DNA from: Komarekiella atlantica HA4396-MV6
GTDB lineage: Bacteria > Cyanobacteriota > Cyanobacteriia > Cyanobacteriales > Nostocaceae
Assembly: GCA_019359395.1 (NCBI GenBank)
Contig: JAHHHK010000009.1
Location: 62,001 to 126,000, forward strand
DNA: 64,000 nucleotides
Direction: 5' to 3'
The notes under the pieces were generated by a model. It was not told the DNA's origin. It made no database searches and saw nothing but the letters and a program-made list of their open reading frames with translations. A program made the position numbers and the translations under genes. Of this stretch, positions 17,071 to 26,362 are shown piece after piece. Within the stretch, counting starts at the first letter, position 1. Each line of letters begins with the position of its first letter.

Positions 17071-18798
17071 TTAATACCTACGCTCTTTTGGCTCAAACAT
17101 AGTAATTGCTACTGGGCGATATTGAATATCAATACCTGCTGGTGAATAGTAAGCCATTGTGTGTTTGAGGAAATTGGCATCGTCTCGCTGGGGATAATCT
17201 TCGCGGAAATGAGCGCCACGACTTTCCTGACGATTCAAGGCTGATGCTAAAATTGTTTGCCCGACTACCATCAAACTTCGCAGTTCTAAAGCCTCCACAA
17301 TTTCTGTATTCCAGCAACTACCTTTGTCATCTAAATAAATTTGCGGATATTGCTGTTGTATCTGTGCTAGTTTTTGCGAACCCTCACGCATTAATTCCTC
17401 GGTACGGAAAACGCCGCAGAATTGAGTCATGCAATCTTGGAAGGCTTGACGAATTTGGTAAATGCGGTACTGTCCTGGCTGTTCTAGCAAAGCTTGGATT
17501 TGTTGCTGGGCTTCTGTTACATAACGTTGCTCGTCTATAGAGGGCAACTTACGTGTTTGGACATATTGAGCGATCGCAGCTCCAGTTCTCTTGCCATAAA
17601 CTACACATTCCAGTAGAGAATTACTACCGAGACGATTTGCCCCATGAACAGAAACACAAGATGTTTCACCAGCGGCAAAGAAGCCATCAACTAAACCGTC
17701 GCCACTACTGCGGACTTGACCATCGGTGTTAACTGGGATACCGCCCATACAATAGTGAATTGTGGGGCGGACTGGCATCGGCTGAGTTACCGCGTCAACA
17801 CCCACTAGGCGGTGTGCTTCTTCCCAACAGAAGGGAACACGGCTCATGATTTTTTCTTTGCCCATGTGGCGCAAGTCAAGATAGACAAAGGGGCCACCAG
17901 CACTACCATCGGGATGAATACCACGACCTGCGCGAATTTCGTAAGCGATCGCCCGTGAGGTAATATCACGAGGAGCCAATTCCATGCGACTGGGTGCGTA
18001 GTTAGCCATAAAGCGATCGCCTTCGCTATTGATTAGATACGCCCCCTCGCCCCGTACTGCCTCGGAAATCAGTACACCTACTGGATATAAACCCGTGGGA
18101 TGAAATTGGACAAATTCCATATCTTCGAGGGGCAAACCTGCGATCGCAGTCATTGCTAAACCATCACCAGTGGAAGCATAATCGTTTGAGGTAGTGTTAT
18201 AAACGCGACCATAGCCCCCCGTCGCAAACATCACCGCTTTCGCCCGCAGCACCTCTATATGCCCATCTAAGAGGCTGTACATCACCACGCCTTTGGCCTG
18301 ACCCTCTTCCAAAATCAGGCGCATGACGTACCACTCTTGATAAACTTGCACACCATAACGTCGCAAGTTATTTACCAATTCGTGCAAAATCGCATGACCG
18401 GTCTTATCAGCGGCGTAGCAAGTGCGATTGTGGGAATGTCCACCAAAAGCTCTTTGGGCAATGCGACCATCGCTCAAGCGAGAGAACAAAACACCCATGT
18501 GTTCCAAATCAATCACCACATCTGGCGCTTCTTTGACGAGAATTTCTACTGCATCTTGGTCTGCTAAGTAGTCGGAACCCTTGACAGTATCGAAAGCGTG
18601 TGCTTCCCAGCTGTCTTCTGAATCAACATTTTTTAGTGAGGCTGCCATACCACCTTGAGCAGCCACCGAGTGGGAACGAATTGGGTGGGTTTTGGCAACC
18701 ACAGCAATATTTAAGCTGGGGTCAGTACGGGCAATTTCCACAGCAGCGCGACATCCCGCCAATCCGCCCCCAATAATAATCACATCGTGTTCTAGCAT
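17071..18798 (-). CDS. sdhA: Succinate dehydrogenase/fumarate reductase flavoprotein subunit
   Basis: 575 residues with the FAD-binding opening [15 protein letters not shown], the covalent flavin histidine in [33 protein letters not shown], the catalytic-site block [15 protein letters not shown], and GGIPVNTDG...GLFAAGE-type (here [20 protein letters not shown]). It oxidises succinate to fumarate and feeds electrons to the quinone pool with the iron-sulfur subunit. No sdhB or membrane anchor gene lies beside it; cyanobacterial sdhA and sdhB are usually dispersed. ATG start at 18798. Confidence 0.95.
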   Translation of the reverse strand: MLEHDVIIIGGGLAGCRAAVEIARTDPSLNIAVVAKTHPIRSHSVAAQGGMAASLKNVDSEDSWEAHAFDTVKGSDYLADQDAVEILVKEAPDVVIDLEHMGVLFSRLSDGRIAQRAFGGHSHNRTCYAADKTGHAILHELVNNLRRYGVQVYQEWYVMRLILEEGQAKGVVMYSLLDGHIEVLRAKAVMFATGGYGRVYNTTSNDYASTGDGLAMTAIAGLPLEDMEFVQFHPTGLYPVGVLISEAVRGEGAYLINSEGDRFMANYAPSRMELAPRDITSRAIAYEIRAGRGIHPDGSAGGPFVYLDLRHMGKEKIMSRVPFCWEEAHRLVGVDAVTQPMPVRPTIHYCMGGIPVNTDGQVRSSGDGLVDGFFAAGETSCVSVHGANRLGSNSLLECVVYGKRTGAAIAQYVQTRKLPSIDEQRYVTEAQQQIQALLEQPGQYRIYQIRQAFQDCMTQFCGVFRTEELMREGSQKLAQIQQQYPQIYLDDKGSCWNTEIVEALELRSLMVVGQTILASALNRQESRGAHFREDYPQRDDANFLKHTMAYYSPAGIDIQYRPVAITMFEPKERRY

Positions 18799-18909
18799 AA
18801 TTAGCCCCCGACTGCAAAAAGCTGCTGTTCTATTGTAGAGACGTGATTCATCAGACAGTGTGTTGTAGAGAAAAGTTTGATGGTCAAAAGCTTACCCTGA
18901 GAACTTCCG

Positions 18910-19107
18910 GGCGTTGCTGAATCAGGGGATGAAATTTGATGTATTGAAGTCTCAAACTCTATTATTCTCTCCCGAAGTTCTGATGCCTGCGGCGGGCTGC
19001 GCCAACGGCGGAAGCCGCCGCTCAGACTTCTCTCTGCGTCTTTGCGCCTCTGCGTGTTAGCAAAGCGGGGCGTAGCCCAATAAATCATCCCGCAATTATG
19101 CAACGCC
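18910..19107. repeat. MITE-like element with GGCGTTGC ends
   Basis: GGCGTTGCTGAATCAGGGGA at 18910 is inverted, with a few mismatches, at the right end (TCATCCCGCAATTATGCAACG, ending at 19107). The centre holds a second strong hairpin around GGCGGAAGCCGCCG and the Nostoc filler CTCTGCGTCTTTGCGCCTCTG. About 198 bp, no coding capacity. A shorter relative with the same ends lies at 46810-46920. Confidence 0.65.
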
Positions 19108-19123
19108 AACTTCCGCATCTCTA

Positions 19124-19152
19124 CAAAAAAATTCCCTGCCTATGGACAGGGA
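19124..19152 (-). terminator. Intrinsic terminator of the small membrane protein gene
   Basis: On the minus strand ATCCCTG, an 8-nt loop, CAGGGA and then AATTTTTTT form a compact stem-loop with T run, about 80 bp after the stop of the 19234-19551 gene and in its direction. Confidence 0.7.
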
Positions 19153-19233
19153 TATTATTTCAACTTTGGATTTTGTGAAAAGCTCCAAGCAATAGCCAGT
19201 ATGTTGGTTTTCCAACTCAAATCTGAAAACCAC

Positions 19234-19551
19234 TCAGCTAGCTGCTTGTACAGGCTGTTGCTGAGAAACATTACCGGGTATAGGTTCGGTCTTAGTTCCT
19301 GCATCTACAGGAGTTACTTCAATATGATTTAACAATGTAGTGACAAATGCAAACAACAAGAAAGGCAGCGATAGCAGGACGACAAGACCTACCGTTGCTA
19401 AAGCATACACTGGTCGCCTAGCACCCATCAGCGCTAAGGCTGAGGCCAAACTTAGGGTAATTGTGATCAACCAAACAATTATTTGACCATAGATATCACC
19501 AAAGGTCAGGGTACAGACAAACCGATACTTTTGAATATTACTCGTGGTCAT
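19234..19551 (-). CDS. Small two-helix membrane protein, unknown
   Basis: A 105-residue protein from ATG 19551 (a GTG one codon earlier is the alternative; GAGG lies upstream). It has two clear hydrophobic helices, about residues 20-42 (YGQIIVWLITITLSLASALA) and 48-72 (VYALATVGLVVLLSLPFLLF), followed by a polar Thr/Gln-rich tail. No family was recognised. A good terminator follows and the spacer upstream is AT rich, so it is probably an independent real gene. Confidence 0.65.
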   Translation of the reverse strand: MTTSNIQKYRFVCTLTFGDIYGQIIVWLITITLSLASALALMGARRPVYALATVGLVVLLSLPFLLFAFVTTLLNHIEVTPVDAGTKTEPIPGNVSQQQPVQAAS

Positions 19552-19814
19552 CACATTTGCCTCAAGTCTCTCCTATAGATTCTACGTTAGAGCCACGTTT
19601 GGTTTCTAGACAATTTCTAAATATTTTTGCAAGGTTTGTAATATCGCTTTACAATTAACTTTTTTTGTTAATAAACGGGATTTTTCAGTTAACTGTTAAT
19701 ATTTTTTGCGAATGAGCGATGTTACCTACACACCACAAACTATGAAAGATAGCATCAGACGACCCCTAATGAAGATAATATAAATTAGCCCCAATAGTGG
19801 TGAGGCACAGCCAA

Positions 19815-20492
19815 ATGGTTTTGACACCTCAACAACTAGACGCCATCATGCCTGACGCTAGTCAGCTATATAGCGATGAGCCGGAAATGGAAAGTTCTCT
19901 GCATTATATGCAGCTATTGCTACTTGTCACCTGCTTAGAATGGCTGTGGCGTGATAGAAATGATTACTTTATTGGTGCTAATCTCACCATTTATTTTAGT
20001 CGTCAACAACTGCGAAATCGTGATTTTCGTGGCCCTGATTTTTTCTTAGTTAAACACACACAAAAGCATCCCCGCAACTCTTGGGTAGTTTGGGAAGAAG
20101 ATGGTAAATATCCTAATTTGATTATCGAACTGCTCTCAACCAGCACCGCCGATATAGACCGAAATTTGAAAAAAAATCTGTATCAAGACCGTTTCCATAC
20201 ACCAGAGTATTTCTATTTCTCTCCAGACACTTTAGAATTTGCTGGTTTGCGCCTAGTAGGAAGTGAATATCAAGATATTCTACCCAATGCCAATGGCTGG
20301 CGCTGGAGTCAGGAGTTAGATTTATACCTAGGTATAGATTCGGGAAAGCTACGCTACTTTACTTTTGAAGGTGTTTTAGTGCCAACACCAGAAGAAACCG
20401 CGTTACAGACACAATTAGAATTACAACAAGAACGCCAACGGGCTGAACGGTTGGCAGAAAGACTGCGATCGCTTGATGTTGATTTAGAATAA
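19815..20492 (+). CDS. Uma2 family (DUF820) protein with C-terminal coiled coil
   Basis: The start is placed at ATG 19815 (MVLTPQQLDAIMPDASQL); GTG codons 5-6 codons upstream are possible. It has the Uma2 core: RDFRGPDFFLV, then YPNLIIELLSTSTADIDRNLKKNLYQDRFHTPEYFYFSPD, so the acidic and lysine residues of the nuclease-like core are recognisable. The last about 35 residues (QTQLELQQERQRAERLAERLRSL) form a Gln/Arg/Glu coiled coil common in Nostoc members. It is a distant paralogue of the protein at 16442. Confidence 0.87.
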   Translation: MVLTPQQLDAIMPDASQLYSDEPEMESSLHYMQLLLLVTCLEWLWRDRNDYFIGANLTIYFSRQQLRNRDFRGPDFFLVKHTQKHPRNSWVVWEEDGKYPNLIIELLSTSTADIDRNLKKNLYQDRFHTPEYFYFSPDTLEFAGLRLVGSEYQDILPNANGWRWSQELDLYLGIDSGKLRYFTFEGVLVPTPEETALQTQLELQQERQRAERLAERLRSLDVDLE

Positions 20493-20500
20493 GTTAGCGA

Positions 20501-22252
20501 TTATTTCAACTTAAATTCATCAAATTTCACAACCTCTGAATCTGGCTTTCGGGTATCAAAACGATAACTACTTATTGCACCTGTCCCGGTATCAAAGATA
20601 CTAAAAACCGTAAAATCATTACTGGCAATATAGGGCATTGGTTTACCATCTTCGCCAAGCAAGGGTGCGATCGCTGGTACTATAGGTTCTAAACCATTAG
20701 GATTGCCTTGCTTAACATAATCCTCTTGATACCCAGTCGGCACTTCTCGCTTTCTTTCACCCCAAGCAGCACCATAAGTATTACCAACATTAGATGTTTC
20801 TAGAAAGTGCATTCCACTGGGACTAGCAAAGCGGTTCCACAAATGGGAATGTCCATAGAATACGAATTGCACATCAGCTGTTTCTAATAAGGGAACAACA
20901 TCGCGGATAAGATAATCTGCGTCTTTGGGATATTCGTAACGCACTGCCTTGATTTTGCCATCTTCCCGTTCAATTATCTGCACTGGGTCTGTATATGCAG
21001 GAACAATATTATCACCCAGAGTGTGGGGTGGATGATGAAACATTACAACTTTGTATTTTGCTTGTTTAAACTCAGGGCTGTTAAGTTCTGCCTTTAACCA
21101 ATTGTACTGCTTGCTGCCTTTAGCAATTGGCTCATAAATAATCTGTCCATAACCCCATTTTTCAGGATTATTTAAATCTTTTTCTGCTTCTTGATATCTA
21201 CCTTTATTCTTTCCATCCAAGCTGGGAGTCCGCCACATATTAGTAACGTACAGTACCACCAGACGCACATCACCAAAGCTAACTGCATAATACCTTTTTC
21301 CACCCTCTTTACTTTTTGGGAGAGTGAAAATTTCTTCGTAGGTAAAAGTATTAAAAGAACTATCTATCAGTGATTTATCGCTATACAATTTTTGGGCAAC
21401 TGCACGGGGAATGGTATTATCAAATTCATTGTTTAAACTTCCCGTACTAGCAAACCGTCCCATCACCTCATGATTACCAATGCAAGTAAACATAGGTGCA
21501 TGTTGAATGATTTTCCCGCCAGTGTAAGTTGTCTTAACGCCATTATGGGTTATTTCATATTTGGCACGACCTTGTAAACCAGGAAACAGCGCACCACCAC
21601 TATTATCATCAAACCATTCTGAGGCGCGATCTGGCGTATTAACTAAATCACCAGCAAACCATACTCCATCTACTTGTCCAACTGTCTCTACCACTTTTTG
21701 CAGATTTGCCGCTGTCATCGGCTTCAACTGGTGGTCTGAGGTCAGCAAAATCTTTAACGGTGTACCTGGTTTTGGGTTGGGTGCAAGGGTAAAAACATCG
21801 CTGCTAACACTCTTACCATCTTTCTGCACACTTGTGACACGGTAAGGAACACGCATACCGGGAGTTAAACCAGTCACCTCAGCTTCATGTCGCCAAATGT
21901 TGCGTTTAACAGGTTGTTGATATTGTGCGTTTTCGGTTTGGCTTGCTACCCGTGATTGCTGGTCTTCACGTGTACGACTGAGTTGAGTAGTACCTGCTTT
22001 GGCGGTTTGCTTGAGATTTTCACCGTAGCTGACTATATGTTTATCACCAGCAAACTCGGTAAACCAAACTACACGTACTGAAGTTTCAGTTGGTAGTTGC
22101 AAAAATGGGTCGGTCAGCAGTTGGGGTGCTGATGTCATACTTGTTTGACCAAATGAATGCACGCTTACCAGGGTAAGACATATGACAAGTACAAGCATAG
22201 CCATAGAGGGTATTTTACGGCTGCTAAAGCGTCTGAGCATGAGTAATATCAT
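20501..22252 (-). CDS. Secreted purple-acid-phosphatase-like metallophosphoesterase
   Basis: 583 residues. An N-terminal hydrophobic stretch (about 17-35) after basic residues is a signal peptide or anchor. Residues about 45-165 form the fibronectin-like PAP N-domain (SVRVVWFTEF, AEVTGLTPGMRVPYRV). The catalytic domain shows LLTSDHQLK, FAGDLVN, CIGNHEVMG, MFHHPPHT and YGHSHLWN, the expected metal ligands for a dinuclear phosphoesterase. The first motif is DHQ rather than the usual DxG/DxH. Probably a periplasmic or exported phosphatase; substrate unknown. It converges with the Uma2 gene after 8 bp. Confidence 0.85.
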   Translation of the reverse strand: MILLMLRRFSSRKIPSMAMLVLVICLTLVSVHSFGQTSMTSAPQLLTDPFLQLPTETSVRVVWFTEFAGDKHIVSYGENLKQTAKAGTTQLSRTREDQQSRVASQTENAQYQQPVKRNIWRHEAEVTGLTPGMRVPYRVTSVQKDGKSVSSDVFTLAPNPKPGTPLKILLTSDHQLKPMTAANLQKVVETVGQVDGVWFAGDLVNTPDRASEWFDDNSGGALFPGLQGRAKYEITHNGVKTTYTGGKIIQHAPMFTCIGNHEVMGRFASTGSLNNEFDNTIPRAVAQKLYSDKSLIDSSFNTFTYEEIFTLPKSKEGGKRYYAVSFGDVRLVVLYVTNMWRTPSLDGKNKGRYQEAEKDLNNPEKWGYGQIIYEPIAKGSKQYNWLKAELNSPEFKQAKYKVVMFHHPPHTLGDNIVPAYTDPVQIIEREDGKIKAVRYEYPKDADYLIRDVVPLLETADVQFVFYGHSHLWNRFASPSGMHFLETSNVGNTYGAAWGERKREVPTGYQEDYVKQGNPNGLEPIVPAIAPLLGEDGKPMPYIASNDFTVFSIFDTGTGAISSYRFDTRKPDSEVVKFDEFKLK

Positions 22253-22842
22253 GTCCGGTTAATCACTTATAAAAAAATATGTCTGTCATACTGAGCGGAA
22301 CGTAGTGTAGAGAAGTATCTCCGAGATGTTTCGCTCCGCTCAACATGACAATTTAAGCATTTATGTAAGAGGTCTATTGCATAAAGCATCTGATTTCAGT
22401 ATTAAGCTTCACTTACGGGCTTTTCCAAAGGTTTATAAATTTTATCCCATTTTTTGCTGATTTCAGTGATTTTACTGCGGTTGCAAGGCATAGGGTAAAT
22501 TAAATTTGATTTGTAGTTTTGTTGGTAAAACTAGTTTTAAAAATATCTAATAACGACGCAAATATTGTTTTTAATTATGTTTTTACTGCTAAAAAATAAT
22601 ATTAATAAAGGTAACAAGATACTGCCATTTTAATTTCCAAGTTGAGACTAAAAAATTACTATATATGAGGCTTTGTTTGCTTATTATATAAACTTTGGAA
22701 ATAACGCAGCAGATTTTAATGTGATTAGCGATAGTTTTTAATATTTTAAAAAATTCAGAATTGCTGCGAGGTGTAAGCCTTGTGGCCAGATTTTGCTGCA
22801 CTTTTTTAGGAAAAACACACAACTAGCACAGGTTTGATATTT
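22253..22842. other. Intergenic region with one dispersed palindromic element
   Basis: 590 bp. The first 120 bp carry the repeat described at 22284. The rest is strongly AT rich with no credible gene: a 77-codon minus-strand ORF near 22589-22822 has no ribosome-binding site or family features. The promoter of the pseudogene at 22843 may remain here. Confidence 0.4.
22284..22375. repeat. Palindromic dispersed repeat (TGTCAT...ATGACA family)
   Basis: TGTCATACTGAGCGGA (22284-22299) is an imperfect inverted copy of TCCGCTCAACATGACA (22335-22350), with TCTCCGAGATGTTTCGCT between. A right tail ATTTAAGCATTTATGTAAGA follows. A second copy with the same right half and tail lies at 26132-26299. Confidence 0.75.
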
Positions 22843-23683
22843 ATGTCTGTATTGGAACTGCAACAGTCCGTCTTAAATTCACTCCAAAATCTGAAAAGTC
22901 TTGATGCACTTAAAAAATTATTTTGGAGTCAGTTGAACTACGAACGAGTTAATAAGGAGCTTTCTTGTAGAACATTGACTGATGCAGTTGCTAATGAACT
23001 TGCAGATGACCCCTTGTTATTAGCATCCGCTTCTCAGGAAACTACAGAAAGACGACCCCGGAGAATTTGAGCGCATTGCCAATTTACCGCATGGTATTCG
23101 TACAGCTAAATTTTCTATGCAGCAGAAAGCGACATACGTTTTCTGTGAAGCTTCAGACCCCAATAGACCTGATATCAAAGGCTACCAGCAATTGTTTTTG
23201 TTAGACGATGAAGGAAATATAATTTCTAGGGACATTCCTCGCATTCTGGGTACAATTAAAGCTGATTCCACTACTCCTACTTTAGCCCTTCCCAAAGAGC
23301 ATAACTCTGCTGTAATGCGCGTCAAACGTCAATTTGCAGAAGAAGTGAAGCATTGCCAAGCAGAACGGGAATTTAACCAGCGTTTGACTCAGAGACAACG
23401 GTATATTCTACGTGAACTGAGAATATTTTTTAAATCAATTACAGACGAAGAAGTAAAAGGTCAAGTCAATATTTTAGAAAAGGCGTTTCGCGGTTCTATG
23501 ACTCAAGCAATCAACCGGGAGTTAAATATACTGCGACGTAATGGTTTAATAGGTCAAGAACTGTTCAATCAACTAGTGCAAATTTACCGTCAACATAATA
23601 TGCACGAGTGGCTGAATAATAATTTTTCTACACTGTCTGAGCCAATTCCTATGATTATTTGTAGTGAAGTTTTGGACAGGTAG
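22843..23683 (+). pseudogene. SNF2-type helicase remnant with the core deleted
   Basis: The first piece (22843-23070) is a plausible N terminus (MSVLELQQSVLNSLQNLKSL ... FWSQLNYERVNKEL ... DPLLLAS). The frame then ends. The second piece, in another frame from about 23048 (KDDPGEFERIANLPHGIRTAKFS) to 23683, resembles the extreme C-terminal region of the large SNF2-like helicases common in Nostocales (KGYQQLFLLDDEGNIISRDI, VKRQFAEEVKH, QRYILRELRIFF). All helicase motifs are missing, so a deletion of several hundred codons plus a frame change is inferred. The second piece alone could still be translated from ATG 23117 (188 residues). Confidence 0.7.
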
Positions 23684-23795
23684 AAAATGAACGTAGAGAC
23701 GTAGCACTGACAAAAAGCGATGAAGGCGCGGGTTAGGGCTGCGGTTTGGACAGGTAGAAAATGAACGTAGAGACGTAGCAGTGCTACGTCTCTAC
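23671..23795. repeat. 36-bp direct repeat ending in GTAGAGAC-type palindrome
   Basis: TTTGGACAGGTAGAAAATGA plus the following ACGTAGAGACGTAGCA occurs twice, at 23671-23706 and 23745-23780 (74 bp apart). The first copy includes the final codons of the helicase remnant. The second copy runs into a perfect palindrome 23767-23795: GTAGAGACGTAGCA, G, TGCTACGTCTCTAC. The first copy has only the left arm, suggesting insertion or duplication of one arm. Confidence 0.8.
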
Positions 23796-23870
23796 AAGGG
23801 TTTCAGTAAACATCTAATGGAAAAGCCTGCTAATCTTTTGGAAAAACCAGCAGGTAAGGCTTATCATTGA

Positions 23871-23944
23871 TCGGAGCGGCGGGATTCGAACCCACGACCT
23901 CCACTACCCCAAAGTGGCGCGCTACCAAGCTGCGCTACGCCCCG
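23871..23944 (-). tRNA. trnP-GGG: tRNA-Pro (anticodon GGG)
   Basis: A complete cloverleaf on the minus strand: acceptor CGGGGCG pairs with CGCTCCG, D arm GCGCAGCTTGGTAGCGC, anticodon stem CCACT/AGTGG with loop TTGGGGT (anticodon GGG), T arm GTGGGTTCGAATCCCGC. Discriminator A; the CCA end is not encoded. Confidence 0.93.
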
Positions 23945-23994
23945 GTCAGAATTACTATTATATTATAAAACTCTAAGATAATCAAGAGACAAAT

Positions 23995-24360
23995 TTAAAA
24001 AACCTTGAGTATTCTAGTGGCTTGCAGCAAACCAGGAACAGCGCCAGCATTCCATTGGCCTTCTGCACACCGTCCTGTGTTCAAAATAAAGCGCAGACTG
24101 TAAGCATGAGGATAGCCTTCTACTTCCATCCACAATAAATTGCTCTCGGCTTCACAGGCAATTTTCTCTTCATCCATCAGCTCAGTTGCAAGTTGCTTCA
24201 TGGTGTCTGCTAACTGTGCCAGTAGACGGCAAAAATCATTCAACTCTGCTTCGGTTAACTCAACTGCCCAATCATCTGTACCTATTAATCCTTGAAATTT
24301 TGGTGCATCGGGGTTCCAGCCAATACGCCAACCAGAGCCGCTTTTTACAACACGTTCCAT
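23995..24360 (-). CDS. DUF1818 family protein
   Basis: 121 residues with the conserved opening RVVKSGSGWRIGWNP, then FQGLIGTDDWAVELTEAELNDF, LLWMEVEGYPHAYSL and GRCAEGQWNAGAVPGLL. This pattern is the cyanobacteria/plastid-specific DUF1818 family, small soluble proteins without established function. Start ATG 24360. The gene ends about 50 bp from the tRNA-Pro 5' end, same strand, so it is transcribed towards the tRNA. Confidence 0.85.
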   Translation of the reverse strand: MERVVKSGSGWRIGWNPDAPKFQGLIGTDDWAVELTEAELNDFCRLLAQLADTMKQLATELMDEEKIACEAESNLLWMEVEGYPHAYSLRFILNTGRCAEGQWNAGAVPGLLQATRILKVF

Positions 24361-24457
24361 AGTTTAATTTTTTAAACGCGGAGGGGCGCAAAGGTTTAAC
24401 GCAGAGGGACGCAGAGTTATGTTTTCTCTGTACTACTCACTATTATTGCTGTGCGTG

Positions 24458-25060
24458 TTAGTCACGTCCTTTTGGTTGAGGTGTGGTGTTGGGGCTGGGG
24501 GCTAGCGTGTTTTGGGAATTGGGATTGAATATGTTGACTAATACTTGCACTAGTGCATCTCGCTGGGAGCGATTGAGGCGTGCGATCGCAGCGCGATCGC
24601 CTTCTATCGGATTTTGCCGTAATATATCATTACCCGGATACGAGCTGTCATACATAATTTCATTCGCACCCAGGTAATCAGCTAAAGTTAGCTTCCAATC
24701 CAAGCGATAAATTGCAGAACGCTCTTTTGTGTAAATGTGATACCTGATTAAGCGACTTACTAAGGTATTGTTTTGGGCAACTTTCCCAGTTTCTTTACTG
24801 ATATATTTATTTTCCCGTGGGAATTCGGGTAACTGCTGATATACTTGTTGCCAAACATCGCTAGGAGTGATTCTTTGAGCGATCGCGGGTTGAATGCTAA
24901 ATATATTGGTTGATAATAATTTACTCACCCCTGAATCTAAAATGAGTAAGCTCACTACCATTAAGCCAATCAGTAGTGTTTTTGGCGTAGTGGGGCGTAG
25001 CGCGTAGTGAGTTTTAAGTTCTGAGATGATTGACCAAGACAAAAGTTTTATCTCTTTCAT
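24458..25060 (-). CDS. Conserved hypothetical protein with N-terminal anchor or signal
   Basis: Not recognised as a named family. The 200-residue product has a hydrophobic segment at about residues 29-43 (LLIGLMVVSLLILDS) followed by a possible cleavage region (PAIAQRITPSDVW), so it is membrane anchored or exported. The rest is polar with YHIYTKERSAIYRLDWKLTLADYLGANE and a helical segment RAAIARLNRSQRDALVQVLVN. Residues about 14-26 (ELKTHYALRPTTP) are encoded by GTAGTGGGGCGTAGCGCGTAG, a repeat-like string seen in Nostoc spacers, so the N terminus may have been extended by repeat DNA; ATG codon 34 is an alternative start. Confidence 0.65.
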   Translation of the reverse strand: MKEIKLLSWSIISELKTHYALRPTTPKTLLIGLMVVSLLILDSGVSKLLSTNIFSIQPAIAQRITPSDVWQQVYQQLPEFPRENKYISKETGKVAQNNTLVSRLIRYHIYTKERSAIYRLDWKLTLADYLGANEIMYDSSYPGNDILRQNPIEGDRAAIARLNRSQRDALVQVLVNIFNPNSQNTLAPSPNTTPQPKGRD

Positions 25061-25162
25061 ATTACAACTATTTTGAGATGAAAGTGCTATCAGTCGTATT
25101 TTTACTCAGGACGCGCGAAACGCCCCGCTACCGCTAAAAACACTTTCAACTCAGCACCGTTT

Positions 25163-25399
25163 TTATATTTCGCCAATAATTTCTGGCTGAGTCAGTTCAT
25201 CAGACATCTCAATGATTGCCCTTAGCACTGGTTTCATCATGGCATCTTCGGCACTTTCAAAGTCTTCGTAACGGCGACGTTTAGCACGATTTGCCACCTG
25301 AACCGTAATGCGGTAGCGATTTGAGGCTGCACTAATCAGATCTTCAGAACGATGCATAATCTGAGACTGAGTTGTCTCGAACTTAGAACGCTTTAGCAT
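25163..25399 (-). CDS. rpoZ: RNA polymerase omega subunit
   Basis: 78 residues with the cyanobacterial omega features: [21 protein letters not shown], then [25 protein letters not shown] and [25 protein letters not shown]. Omega assists assembly of the beta' subunit into RNA polymerase. ATG start 25399. A short inverted repeat (TGAAAGTG near 25078, CACTTTCA near 25140) just downstream may stop transcription. Confidence 0.93.
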   Translation of the reverse strand: MLKRSKFETTQSQIMHRSEDLISAASNRYRITVQVANRAKRRRYEDFESAEDAMMKPVLRAIIEMSDELTQPEIIGEI

Positions 25400-25559
25400 A
25401 GTTAGTGGTTCTTGGGGTCACTCCCCAGTGTAGCAGCACTGAATCAATCTGTTGCCATCTGCTTAATTGCCAGCAACCTCTCTCTTGATAGAGGCTACGA
25501 GCTTCCTAGTCAATTTATAAGTAACTTGTAATACTACATAAATAAAGTAACGCAACCTC

Positions 25560-25979
25560 ATGGCTGATCTTGTGGAAACTGCTGTCAACGCAGGAAATTT
25601 TAATACGCTGGTAAAGGCTGTTGAAGCTATCAACCTCACAGAAACTCTTCGGAGTCCTGGCCCTTTCACAGTCTTTGCACCGACTGACGAAGCATTTGCC
25701 AAACTGCCAGAGGGTACTTTAGAATCGCTGCTGCAAGACATCCCTAAGCTGAAGAAAGTTGTGACGTATCATGTTGCTTTTGGCGATGTCAGGTCTGATG
25801 ACTTAGTACAGATTGACGAGGCTCAAACGGTTGAGGGATCAATTGTGGCAATTGAGTCTGCTAACGGCAAAATTAAGGTGAATGACGCCAATGTCCTCAA
25901 AACCGATATTCTGACAGACAATGGCGTAATCCACGTTATTGATGCGGTTTTGATGCCTGCAATGGTGGCGGGTAAATAA
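25560..25979 (+). CDS. Single fasciclin (FAS1) domain protein
   Basis: 139 residues forming one FAS1 domain: [21 protein letters not shown], the H1 motif [31 protein letters not shown] and the H2-like [13 protein letters not shown]. There is no signal peptide from the ATG at 25560, unlike many FAS1 adhesins, so it may be cytoplasmic. FAS1 domains mediate cell or matrix contacts in other proteins; here the role is unknown. Small soluble FAS1 proteins are frequent in cyanobacteria. Confidence 0.93.
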   Translation: MADLVETAVNAGNFNTLVKAVEAINLTETLRSPGPFTVFAPTDEAFAKLPEGTLESLLQDIPKLKKVVTYHVAFGDVRSDDLVQIDEAQTVEGSIVAIESANGKIKVNDANVLKTDILTDNGVIHVIDAVLMPAMVAGK

Positions 25980-26131
25980 GGGGTTGGGTACATCTTCAGT
26001 AAACAGTAAACAGTAAACAGATGGTGGTGGGGAAATAAGGAATTGGGTATTGGGTATTGGGTACTGGGGATTGGGTATTGGAAAAACTTTTTTCTTGTCC
26101 CCAATCCCTAGTCACTAGATCACCAATTCAG

Positions 26132-26299
26132 TAGACCTTTTGCAAAAGTCAGAAAACTATTAGTGTCATTCTGACTAGAACGTAGTGGAGTGTACCCCTA
26201 CGCAAAAGCCAAGCTACGCCCTGGTTCCCCAAGAAAGAATCTCCGAGATGTTTCGCTTTGCTCAACATGACAATTTAAGCATTTATGCAAGAGGTTTAG
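26132..26299. repeat. Second copy of the TGTCAT...ATGACA dispersed element
   Basis: It shares TCTCCGAGATGTTTCGCT, CTCAACATGACAATTTAAGC and the tail ATTTATGCAAGAGG with the copy at 22284. The left part is longer, and its outer end TAGACCTTTTGCAAAA is an approximate inverse of the right tail, so the complete element is probably about 168 bp with imperfect terminal inverted repeats. Confidence 0.7.
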
Positions 26300-26333
26300 T
26301 ATTCAAGATGGGGGTGAAAAAACCGATTATTTC

Positions 26334-26362
26334 GTAGAGACGTTGCATTGCAACGTCTCTAC
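26334..26362. repeat. GTAGAGAC-type palindrome
   Basis: Perfect 29-nt palindrome GTAGAGACGTTGCA, T, TGCAACGTCTCTAC. The following about 75 bp (…AATCGGG, TACTGAATCGATGCTCTAG) resemble the sequence following the hairpin at 60038, so the two copies share a larger unit. Confidence 0.75.

Larger units (their letters stand above)
18799..19233. other. Spacer between sdhA and the small membrane protein gene, mostly repeat
   Basis: 435 bp. It contains a GTAGAGACGTG half-hairpin near 18835, the inverted-repeat element 18910-19107 and a terminator 19124-19152, each listed separately. An apparent 105-codon minus-strand ORF here is made of the repeat and is not considered a gene. Confidence 0.6.

Noticed and set aside
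18801-19118. 105-codon minus-strand ORF directly upstream of sdhA
   Set aside because: It reads through the inverted-repeat element 18910-19107 and a half hairpin; composition follows the repeat and no family features are present.
22589-22822. 77-codon minus-strand ORF in an AT-rich spacer
   Set aside because: Lysine/isoleucine-rich random-looking translation, no start signal, and no neighbouring gene that would cotranscribe it.
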